Shown here: in pieces, positions 6,253-13,540 of the stretch
Layout of the letters: every line of letters starts with the position of its first letter
Numbering within the stretch: position 1 is the first letter of the stretch
From: Oleimicrobium sp037445575
GTDB lineage: Bacteria > Zhuqueibacterota > Zhuqueibacteria > JANLFK01 > Oleimicrobiaceae
Length of the DNA stretch: 15,676 nucleotides
Reading direction: 5' to 3'
Assembly (NCBI GenBank): GCA_037445575.1
Contig: JBBIKH010000064.1
Location: 1 to 15,676 of the forward strand
The notes under the pieces: model-generated
Database searches by the model: none
What the model saw: the letters and a program-made list of their open reading frames with translations, nothing else
What the model was told of the DNA's origin: nothing
Made by a program: the position numbers and the translations under genes

Positions 6253-7788
6253 TCACAGCATCCAGTTTCGGTCCAGGGTCCGATACTGGATGGCCTCACT
6301 GACGAACTCTGGCCGGATTTCCTCGCTGCCTTCCAGATCGGCTATGGTGCGCGCCACCTTGAGCACGCGGTCGTAGGCGCGGGCGGAAAAGCCGAGACGG
6401 GTGATGGCGGTGCGCAGCAGCTCCTCGCTCCTGCTATCCACGGGACAGTAGCGGCGGATGTCTTTGGACTCCATGCGGGCATTGCAAAAGAGGTTTTTTC
6501 TATCTCGGAAGCGGCGCAGCTGGATTTCCCGCGCACGAATGACTCGTTGCCGGATCACCGCCGAGGGTTCGCCTACCGTCTTTCCAGCCAGCTCGCGGTA
6601 TTTGACAGCCGGTACTTCCACATGCAGATCGATGCGGTCCAACAGGGGACCGGAAATGCGCGACAGATAGCGCTGAATCTGTGGCGGCGTGCAAGAGCAC
6701 TCGTGCGTGGGGTCGGTGCGGTAGCCGCAGGGACAGGGGTTCATCGCCGCTACCAACATGAACTCCGCCGGGTAGGTCAGGGACATCATGGCGCGCGAAA
6801 TCGTAACTTTCCCGTCCTCCAGCGGTTGTCGTAAGACTTCCAGCACGTTCTTCTTGAATTCTGGCAGCTCGTCCAGGAACAACACGCCAAAGTGGGCCAG
6901 GCTCACTTCTCCCGGCTTGGGTATGGTGCCTCCGCCGATTAGGCCAGCGTCGCTGATGGTGTGATGAGGGGAGCGAAAGGGACGCGTGGCGATGAGCGCG
7001 GTGTTTGGCGGCAGAAGACCGGCCACCGAGTGAATCTTGGTGGTCTCCAGAGCCTCCTCAAAGGTCAGATCCGGGAGGATGGTGGGGATGCGCTTGGCGA
7101 GCATGGTCTTCCCGGAACCGGGCGGGCCGATCATAAGGATGTTATGCCCCCCGGCGGCGGCTACCTCAAGAGCCCTCTTGACGTGCTCCTGTCCCTTCAC
7201 ATCCTGGAAATCGATGTCATAGTGGCGGCTCTGGGAGAAGACCTCCTGCAGATCGACGGTGAAGGGCTCCGGGCTGATGCGCCCGTCAAGGAAATCCACT
7301 GCCTCTCGCAGATGCCGTACCGGGATGACGGTGAGCCCTTGCGTCATCGCTGCTTCCCTGGCGTTTTCCGCCGGAAGCACCAACCCGCGGATATTGTTGT
7401 TGCGCAGTGCCACCGCAATGGGGAGCACTCCTCGCACCGGCCGCAGCTCCCCATCGAGCGCAAGTTCACCGACCAATGCAAACTGATCCAGGAGGGCGGT
7501 GGACACCTGCCGGGTGGCCGCCAGGATGGCAATTGCCATGGGCAGATCGAACGCGGATCCTTCCTTTTTCACATCTGCAGGGGCAAGATTGACCGTCACC
7601 CGTTTTGGAGAGAGGTGAAAGCCGGTATTCTTGATGGCCGCGCTTACTCTCTCCTTCGATTACCGCACTGCTCCGTCAGGGAGGCCGACGGTCGCAAAGG
7701 AGGGCAACCCCGCCTCAAGGTGGGCCTCAACCCTTACGATGTAGGCGTCAATGCCCAGGACCGTTGCGCTTAACGCACTGCCCAGCAT
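6253..7788 (-). pseudogene. YifB/ComM-family AAA+ ATPase with an in-frame stop at codon 43
   Basis: The frame from ATG 7788 encodes the whole YifB family (Mg-chelatase-like, related to ComM, a helicase that helps integrate DNA during natural transformation). It has the N-terminal Lon-S5-like domain (LGIDAYIVRVEAHLEAGLPS, VNLAPADVKKEG), then Walker A GPPGSGKT (221-228), Walker B FLDELPEF (304-311), a zinc-type Cys cluster (352, 354, 364, 366) and the C-terminal Mg-chelatase domain. The total of 511 codons is normal for the family. Codon 43 (7662-7660) is TAA where relatives have GAA (Glu) in the VGLPDxAVRES motif. Reading continues in the same frame afterwards with intact family sequence, so one substitution accounts for it. 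It could be a recent nonsense mutation, an assembly error or, less likely, readthrough. GAGG lies 6 nt before the ATG and a promoter lies just upstream. Confidence 0.85.
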
Positions 7789-7816
7789 GATATGCCTCGC
7801 GCGTTTAATCATTTGC

Positions 7817-7844
7817 AATATATCAGAAAAGTTGAGAAATGCAA
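7817..7844 (-). promoter_or_regulatory. Promoter of the yifB-type gene
   Basis: On the minus strand TTGCAT (7844-7839), a 16-nt spacer and TATATT (7822-7817), the latter preceded by TGA (extended -10). The predicted start near 7810 gives a 22-nt leader to the ATG at 7788. The surrounding DNA is locally AT-rich compared with the genes on both sides. Confidence 0.55.
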
Positions 7845-7892
7845 GCCAAAAAGGAGACTGCAAGGACAGGTAGCGCGGGCGTTTTCGTGCAG

Positions 7893-9401
7893 CTACTTAG
7901 GGTGGTAGGACCCGGCGTCGCCCACGGAGTCACTGCTGCGCATGGGGCACACCGTGGCGGTAAATTCCAACTTTGTTGGATCATAGCAGACCGTGAGGAC
8001 CAGTGCCTCCGCGTTGCTGAAGGAGCGGCAAGTACCAGGAAGTTGGCGTCCCCCACGGGGGCATGCGTGGCGCACGTCACGTTGGCACGTCAGATAGCGC
8101 CGCGCCACAGGATGATGCAACACTTCGAGCAGGGTGAAGAGTGCTTCTACCGTGGACTCTGCGCCCGAGTTGCGGTTTACTTTGTGTGGGGCTTCGATGC
8201 CATCATAGCAACGGCCGGTGGTCTGATCATACATCACCATACCAGCAACATTGTTGCCCAGCAGCCAGGAAGCGGCCAGCCCGGCGAGCACTGCTAAGTT
8301 GGTGTCGCCTGTGGCCTCAGCGGCACTAAGCAGCCCGAGGCTGCTGCACCGGATGTCGTAGGCGATCTGAGGGAACTCCACCGCCCCGGTCTGATCATCC
8401 ATGCGCAATTCTCTGCGCCAGCCTTCTACCAGCAATCGCGGTTGGAACTGTTGTGCTTCGCGCTGAGCGGCTCTGACCATTTGTGGTTCGCCCAAGGTCT
8501 TTCCGATCGCTGCGAGCGCCTGCGTCTGGGCGTTGCCCCATGCGTGCCATAGCCCTGGCCAGGAAAGAAACGCGCCCGCATAGACGGCCGAGTCCTCAAC
8601 CTGCATGGCAATCAAACCTTCGGCGAGCTTCCGGGCTGCCGTCTCTATCTCTGCGTGCTTCTCCACCTGGAGAAACTCGTTCAGGCCGAGAAGGAACTCA
8701 CTGGTGGCGTCCGCCGCATATTCCTGTAGCAACCACCGGGGGTAGGGGCGCCCGCCGATGTTTGTCCAATGTCCGTACAGGGCCAACCTCGTGCGCAGCG
8801 GAACAAGCGAGCGCAGGAAGCGCGTGCGCAGCTCCGCGGCGAAGGTCGAGTCGCGCGTGCGAAAGAAACGGTAGCCGGCGCCCATAGCCCAATAGGCTCT
8901 TGCCGCCGAGAAGCCGAAGCCTTTGCAGCTGCTGGCGGCCGTGGTGTTGATGGCCAGAGACTGGTCCACGAAGTTATAGAACTCACCGTCCTGGGCCTGG
9001 AGCTTGAGCACGAAGCGGAGCAACCCTCTTGCCAGCCTAAGGCGCGAGGTATCGCCGGTGAGCGAGGCCGAGCGAAGAAGGGCAACAGCGGCACGCGCGG
9101 CATCGTCCACGCAGGCGATCCCCTCCGATGGTGCGGCGACCCAGTGGTAGTCGGGATGCTCGGCGTAAACGTGGAGGATGACCACTGAGTCACCGTCCAT
9201 GGTCGCCCACTCGCACAGCTTCTCCAGGTGGGCAAAGTTGACCACAGGCAATAAAGAGGTGTTCGAGCTGGGTGGCGAGCAAGCGTAGCTGGTGAGGAGA
9301 AGTGCCACGGCAAAGGGCACGCCTCCCACGCGATTAGCCCGGCTCGCCTTGCTACCAGGGCTCGATCGCGCTTGTCCTGGTTGCCCGTGAGCGATTTTCA
9401 C
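7893..9401 (-). CDS. Putative (alpha/alpha)6-barrel glycosidase-like lipoprotein
   Basis: A 502-residue protein whose exact family I do not recognise. From about residue 55 it is rich in paired amphipathic helices with conserved-looking motifs: CVDDAARAAVALL (97-109), YGHWTNIGGRPYPRW (209-223), WHAWGNAQTQAL (285-296), LGNNVAG and MYDQTTGRCYDGI (381-402), NRNSGAESTVEALFTLL (409-425). This pattern suits six-hairpin glycosidase-type folds. The N-terminus has a basic stretch, a hydrophobic segment and LLLTSYAC (Cys41), a plausible lipobox, so it is likely membrane-anchored in the periplasm. The GTG at 9401 overlaps the GH130 stop codon by 4 nt (GTGA) and has AAGG 6 nt upstream, indicating translational coupling. 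It probably trims or releases the oligosaccharide handled by its neighbours. The Cys-rich last 70 residues do not resemble the rest. Confidence 0.7.
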   Translation of the reverse strand: MKIAHGQPGQARSSPGSKASRANRVGGVPFAVALLLTSYACSPPSSNTSLLPVVNFAHLEKLCEWATMDGDSVVILHVYAEHPDYHWVAAPSEGIACVDDAARAAVALLRSASLTGDTSRLRLARGLLRFVLKLQAQDGEFYNFVDQSLAINTTAASSCKGFGFSAARAYWAMGAGYRFFRTRDSTFAAELRTRFLRSLVPLRTRLALYGHWTNIGGRPYPRWLLQEYAADATSEFLLGLNEFLQVEKHAEIETAARKLAEGLIAMQVEDSAVYAGAFLSWPGLWHAWGNAQTQALAAIGKTLGEPQMVRAAQREAQQFQPRLLVEGWRRELRMDDQTGAVEFPQIAYDIRCSSLGLLSAAEATGDTNLAVLAGLAASWLLGNNVAGMVMYDQTTGRCYDGIEAPHKVNRNSGAESTVEALFTLLEVLHHPVARRYLTCQRDVRHACPRGGRQLPGTCRSFSNAEALVLTVCYDPTKLEFTATVCPMRSSDSVGDAGSYHPK

Positions 9402-10360
9402 TTCTTGCCTTGTAAATGTGCCAGAAGATCGTCCAGTTTGGCGGTGGCGAGGGCCACTGTGGTATCGGCGGCGCCGTAGTAGAGGCGCAGCTCCCGCGAT
9501 GCCGGATCCAAGATGGCGCCGCAAGGGAAGACCACATCCGCCACGTCACCCACGCGCTCGTACAGCTCCCGCGGGCCAAACACCCACGTGTCGGACCGGG
9601 CAATGACGCGCGTCGGTTCGTCCAGGTCTAACAGGGCTAGTCCCAGGCGGTAGATGGCACCGGCAGCCGTGGTGCGTACGCCGTGGTAGATGATGAGCCA
9701 CCCTTCGGGGGTCTCGATGGGTGGCGTGTTGAGGCCGATCTTGCGGGCGTCCCACCAACCGCCCTGGCGCGCCTCCAGCAGGATGGTGTGGTCGCCCCAA
9801 TGCGTGAGGTCGGGCGAGTAGGAGACCCAAATGTGCGCCCCCGCCCCTGGAGTCACCGGCATGGGTCGATGGATGAGCACCCACCGCCCCTTGAATCGTC
9901 TGGGAAAGAGTGACGAGTCCTTGTCCTCTGGCGGCATAATGGGTCCACGACGCTCAAACGTCCGAAAGTCTTTGGTCATCGCCAAGGAGACCAACGGCCC
10001 GCGCTCTGAAAAGGCGGTGTAGGTAATCGCATAGCGCCCCAATTCGTCCAGCCAAACGATGCGCGGATCCTCCACGCCCCACAGCTCCTCGGGGTGATGT
10101 GCGGGATCTGGGGCAAAAGTGGGTTGCCGGTCGATCTGCCAGTTGGTCACGCCGTCCGTACTGCGCGCCACCGTCAGGTGAGAGAAGCCGCGCATGTCCT
10201 CCACGCGAACGAGCAATAAGGTGGCGCCATCATAGTGTACTGCCCCCGGGTTAAAGACCGCGTTGGCCGGATAGGGCCAGTCCGAGGCCGTCAGAATCGG
10301 GTTTCGCGGATGGCGACGAAACAACTCTGAAAACTGCCCAAAGTCAGCAACGTCCTTCAT
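9398..10360 (-). CDS. GH130 family glycoside phosphorylase (beta-mannoside-type)
   Basis: A complete 320-residue five-bladed beta-propeller of family GH130. These enzymes split beta-mannosides with phosphate to give alpha-mannose 1-phosphate, saving ATP; a few members hydrolyse instead. Landmarks are FNPGAV (36-41), RVED (52-55), WGVEDPRI (94-101, with Asp98 the expected general acid), DKDSSLFP (146-153), HRP (164-166), WWDARKIG (202-209) and YHG (225-227). It lacks a signal peptide, so it is cytoplasmic and would act on imported sugar. HRP retained at 164-166 favours a phosphorylase because it contributes to phosphate binding in many members, but the exact mannoside specificity cannot be read from sequence. 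It follows the permease gene by 70 nt and overlaps the next gene by 4 nt. Confidence 0.93.
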   Translation of the reverse strand: MKDVADFGQFSELFRRHPRNPILTASDWPYPANAVFNPGAVHYDGATLLLVRVEDMRGFSHLTVARSTDGVTNWQIDRQPTFAPDPAHHPEELWGVEDPRIVWLDELGRYAITYTAFSERGPLVSLAMTKDFRTFERRGPIMPPEDKDSSLFPRRFKGRWVLIHRPMPVTPGAGAHIWVSYSPDLTHWGDHTILLEARQGGWWDARKIGLNTPPIETPEGWLIIYHGVRTTAAGAIYRLGLALLDLDEPTRVIARSDTWVFGPRELYERVGDVADVVFPCGAILDPASRELRLYYGAADTTVALATAKLDDLLAHLQGKK

Positions 10361-10430
10361 GGTCCTTTCTACACCTCCTCCTTTTTACTTCCGCTCCACC
10401 GAACATGTACCTGCCGAAAAAAGCTTCCAC

Positions 10431-11261
10431 TCAACTCTTCAGGCCGGTAGTGGCCATGCTGGCGATGAAGTGGCGCTGGAAAATGGCATACGCCACGACG
10501 ATTGGCAGGGCCAGCAACGCAGCTGCGGCGAGCCGCACGCCCAACAACCCCTCCGCTTTGCCACCTACCGCAAACAGGGCTACCAGCTGGGGCATCGTCA
10601 TGAGCTCCCACTTGCGGATGACAATGATCGGCCACAAGACCTCGTTCCAGATGTTCATAAAGGTAATGATTGCCACGGTAATCAGCGCCGGCACCGAGAG
10701 AGGCCACATGATGCGAAAGAGAATGTCAAAATCCGAGCAGCCGTCGATGCGCGCTGCATCCAGAAGATCCTCTGGGACACTCTTGAAATACTGGCGGAAG
10801 ACCACGATCGCGAACGCGTTGACAAGATACGGCACGATGAGCGCATAGTAGCTGTCGTTCCATCCGAACTTGACCATCAGCACGTACATGGGGATGATGG
10901 TGATCTGAAAGGGCAAGGTCATCGTGAAGAGAATGACCGCAAAGAGCCCATCGCGACCGCGGAAGCGCAGGCGAGAGAGCGCATAGCCGATCATGGAGGT
11001 GAAGATCAGTACCCCAGCCGTAACGCTGAGCGACACAAACAGGCTGTTCGCAAAGGCCCTGCCAATGGGGATCTTGGTAAAGACCAGGCGGTAGTTCTCA
11101 AGCGTCCACTTACCGGGAATGGGATTGAGGCGCCCGATCTCGGTCTCCGGACGAAAGGTGGACGAGAGCATCCACACAAAAGGGTAGAGCGAAACCAGTG
11201 CCCAGCCAACAAGGAGCAAATAGAGGAATGCCTTCTTGAGTGCTGCCCTTGTGCTTTTCAT
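10431..11261 (-). CDS. ABC sugar transporter permease, MalG-type
   Basis: A 276-residue inner-membrane permease of the carbohydrate-uptake CUT1 class. It has an N-terminal helix (about 11-32), a periplasmic loop (TFRPETEIGRLNPIPGKW) and five further helices. The EAA loop that contacts the ATPase is PEDLLDAARIDGCSDFDILF (163-182). It forms a heterodimer with the MalF-type subunit encoded just upstream, whose stop lies 8 nt before this ATG. I chose ATG 11261 because GAGGG lies about 5 nt before it; a GTG at 11273 overlapping the previous stop codon is the alternative. No ATP-binding subunit gene is in the window. Confidence 0.93.
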   Translation of the reverse strand: MKSTRAALKKAFLYLLLVGWALVSLYPFVWMLSSTFRPETEIGRLNPIPGKWTLENYRLVFTKIPIGRAFANSLFVSLSVTAGVLIFTSMIGYALSRLRFRGRDGLFAVILFTMTLPFQITIIPMYVLMVKFGWNDSYYALIVPYLVNAFAIVVFRQYFKSVPEDLLDAARIDGCSDFDILFRIMWPLSVPALITVAIITFMNIWNEVLWPIIVIRKWELMTMPQLVALFAVGGKAEGLLGVRLAAAALLALPIVVAYAIFQRHFIASMATTGLKS

Positions 11262-11269
11262 TCCCGCCC

Positions 11270-12202
11270 TCACAATCCCGTTTCCCGCTCGACGAAGCGC
11301 TTCTGGAGGATGACTACAACAAAGACGATCAGGGCAAAGAAAAAGCCCAACGTGGCGGCGTAGCCCATGTGGTTGAACTGGAACGCTTGGTTGTAGATGT
11401 AAAGCACCGCCGAGAGCGTGCTGCGGATTGGTCCACCACCGGTCATGATGTAGGGCTCAATGAAGAGAGAGAACCCACCAATGGTGGAGAGGATTACCAC
11501 CATGACCACCGTGGGATTGAGCATCGGCAGCGTAATGTCCCGGAACTTCCGCCAGGCGGAGGCGCCTTCAATGTCGGCCGCTTCGTAGAGGTAGCGGGGC
11601 ACGCTCTGCAGACCCACCAAGAACAGGACGATGTATAGGCCCACATTCTTCCAGGTTGCCATGAGAGCGATTGAGGGCATAGCAATGAAGGGACTGGTAA
11701 GCCAAGGGACCCGCCCCAAGCCGAGGGAGGAGAGCACGTTGTTCAGCACACCGGTGTCTTGCGCGTACAGGCTGTCCCACAGCATGGTTGTTACCACTCC
11801 CGAGACCACCACTGGGAGGAAAAACACCGCGCGGAAAAACCCCCGCAAAGGCAGTTTCTCATTGAGCAAAACCGCCAGTGCTAAGGCGATGACTATTTGC
11901 AGCGGTATGTGGATCAGCAGGAAGATCCCGGTGTTGGCCAGAGCCCGGAAAAAGACAGGGTCGTGGAACAAACGCCGGATGTTGCCCAGTCCCACCCATT
12001 GCATCTGGGAGACGATGTCCCAACGGTGAAAGATAAGCACGAAGGAGAAGACCAGAGGAAAAGCGACAAAGGTCAAGAAGTGCACGACATAGGGCAACAC
12101 TAACACGTAGCCCGCGGTGTGAGACGAGCGTCTCGCTTTCCTCCCACCGGGAGGGCAGAGACTTCTGATGTTCTCGTCTATGGCCGTGGACGCGACCTTC
12201 AT
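11270..12202 (-). CDS. ABC sugar transporter permease, MalF-type
   Basis: A 310-residue permease with a basic cytoplasmic N-terminus, a first helix (about 31-58) and five more membrane segments. The EAA signature is YLYEAADIEGASAWRKFRDI (204-223). It pairs with the MalG-type protein to form the channel of a CUT1 sugar importer. The PGGRKARRSS stretch before the first helix fits an inside-positive topology. The ATG at 12202 lies 6 nt after the binding-protein stop, with GGAG overlapping the end of that gene, so translation is probably coupled. The tight gene order binding protein, MalF-type, MalG-type is the standard layout of this importer class. Confidence 0.93.
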   Translation of the reverse strand: MKVASTAIDENIRSLCPPGGRKARRSSHTAGYVLVLPYVVHFLTFVAFPLVFSFVLIFHRWDIVSQMQWVGLGNIRRLFHDPVFFRALANTGIFLLIHIPLQIVIALALAVLLNEKLPLRGFFRAVFFLPVVVSGVVTTMLWDSLYAQDTGVLNNVLSSLGLGRVPWLTSPFIAMPSIALMATWKNVGLYIVLFLVGLQSVPRYLYEAADIEGASAWRKFRDITLPMLNPTVVMVVILSTIGGFSLFIEPYIMTGGGPIRSTLSAVLYIYNQAFQFNHMGYAATLGFFFALIVFVVVILQKRFVERETGL

Positions 12203-12208
12203 CGTCCT

Positions 12209-13519
12209 TCACTCCAAAATGAGTCGCGCCTGCCGGGCGGCATCCGCAATGGCACGCTCCGGCGTCTTTACGCCGTAGACCACGCAGGCTTCGAACTCGT
12301 GCGAGACAATATCAAAGACTTCTTTGAGCACGGGGCTCGTATCTGTGCCGCGCACATAACGGGCCTGGCTGGCAAACCGCAGCATGAACGGGTTGCGCGC
12401 AAAGTAGGGGGCGTAGAGCGAGTCGTTCACCAACCCTTTGCGCAATGGGAGCTGGTCGGTCAGCTCCAAAAGTTTCAGGTCGGCCTGGCGGCTCACCAAG
12501 AATTTTGCAAACTCCCACGCCTGGCGAGGAAACCGCGTGTTCCTGAAGATGACGATATTCTTCATGTCACCGTAGGTGTAGACCGGCCCTTGTGCATGGT
12601 CAGGCCGCGGCATCGGCGCAAAGTCATACACAAAGCCCTCAGGCTTGAACTTTTCCGCATGCCTGATCTCCCATGGTCCGGTGAAGCGAGAGGCCACTAT
12701 CCCCTGCAAGAAGACGTCACTCCGGCCCACCATCCGCTCCTTGGGGAAAAAACCGCGAGCAAACAGTGTGCGAAGAAACCTAAACACCTGTACGGCCTCT
12801 TGATTGTCGAACGAGACCTTGCCGTGTTCCAATAGGGTGCGGCCGCCGGTGGCGGCGATGTAGAGCGGATAAAAGTCGAAGAACCGCTGCCACCACAAGG
12901 CACGGATGTCAGTGATCCCCATCCAGCGGTCGGTATGACCGTCACCGTCCGTGTCGCGGGTCACCTTGCTTGCCGCCTCCAGGTACTCGCTGTACGTGGC
13001 GGGAAAGCGATGGTACCCGGCCTCGGCGAGCATCTTGACGTTGTAAATGACCATCACCGGATTGGACTTCCACGGGATCTGATAGATGTGCCCATCGGCT
13101 GAGCGGGCCTCCTCCAGCAGGAGAGAGTCCACGCGTGCGCCGATGGTCGCGGCAAAGTCCGGGAAGGTGTCCAGCGCCACCAGCTGGCCGGCGCGGGCAT
13201 AGGCCTCTACGTCCCCTGGCCACATGTTAGAAAACACGTCCGGGGTGGTCTTGCCCACTACTGCCGCCAAAACCGCTTCTTCGGTGGATTGGCTTTCTGG
13301 CACCGGCTGGTGGACCACGGGAATTTCCGGGTGAAGAGCGTTCCACTCAGCTGTGAGCACCCTGGCCAGGTCCACCTCGTACTGGTTGTTGGCGGACCAG
13401 TAGATCAGGCGGGGGCTTGCCTCTCGCGAGGCTCGCGTGCCGCAACTTGACCAGCTGAGGAGTAGCCCGCAGGCGGCAGAGACGACAGTTGCGCTGGCGA
13501 CTATGGCTTTCCTGTTCAC
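12209..13519 (-). CDS. Extracellular sugar-binding lipoprotein of the ABC importer
   Basis: A 436-residue solute-binding protein of the family-1 (MalE-like) type. The first 26 residues form a lipoprotein signal ending in LLLSWSSC (Cys26); another Cys at 17 lies inside the hydrophobic segment. The mature part begins RLIYWSANNQYEVDLARVLTAEWNALHPEIPV, the usual start of the first lobe, followed by TTPDVFSNMWPGDVEAYA and PWKSNPVMVIYN. Residues 189-197 (DTDGDGHTD) form an EF-hand or dockerin-like Asp loop that could bind calcium; such loops occur in some binding proteins. It delivers oligosaccharide to the permeases encoded next. The start is GTG 13519; a GGAG lies about 12 nt before it, a longer spacing than ideal. 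It lies 21 nt after the foldase gene. Confidence 0.92.
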   Translation of the reverse strand: MNRKAIVASATVVSAACGLLLSWSSCGTRASREASPRLIYWSANNQYEVDLARVLTAEWNALHPEIPVVHQPVPESQSTEEAVLAAVVGKTTPDVFSNMWPGDVEAYARAGQLVALDTFPDFAATIGARVDSLLLEEARSADGHIYQIPWKSNPVMVIYNVKMLAEAGYHRFPATYSEYLEAASKVTRDTDGDGHTDRWMGITDIRALWWQRFFDFYPLYIAATGGRTLLEHGKVSFDNQEAVQVFRFLRTLFARGFFPKERMVGRSDVFLQGIVASRFTGPWEIRHAEKFKPEGFVYDFAPMPRPDHAQGPVYTYGDMKNIVIFRNTRFPRQAWEFAKFLVSRQADLKLLELTDQLPLRKGLVNDSLYAPYFARNPFMLRFASQARYVRGTDTSPVLKEVFDIVSHEFEACVVYGVKTPERAIADAARQARLILE

Positions 13520-13540
13520 AGCGGTCTACTGCTCCGCGCG

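Noticed and set aside
7599..7599. GTG at 7599 as a genuine restart for the yifB-type protein
   Set aside because: It lies within the conserved VNLAPAD motif and would remove the first 63 residues, including conserved domain sequence; no Shine-Dalgarno supports it.
7848..7896. Hairpin GTAGC/GCTAC (7870-7896) after the glycosidase-like gene with a T5 run on the minus strand
   Set aside because: The stem has only about 5 solid pairs, overlaps the stop codon, and the T-run is roughly 18 nt away, so it is too weak to call a terminator.
10359..11363. Plus-strand open frame of 334 codons opposite the MalG-type permease
   Set aside because: Highly charged low-complexity translation antisense to a permease with clear EAA motif; shadow frame.
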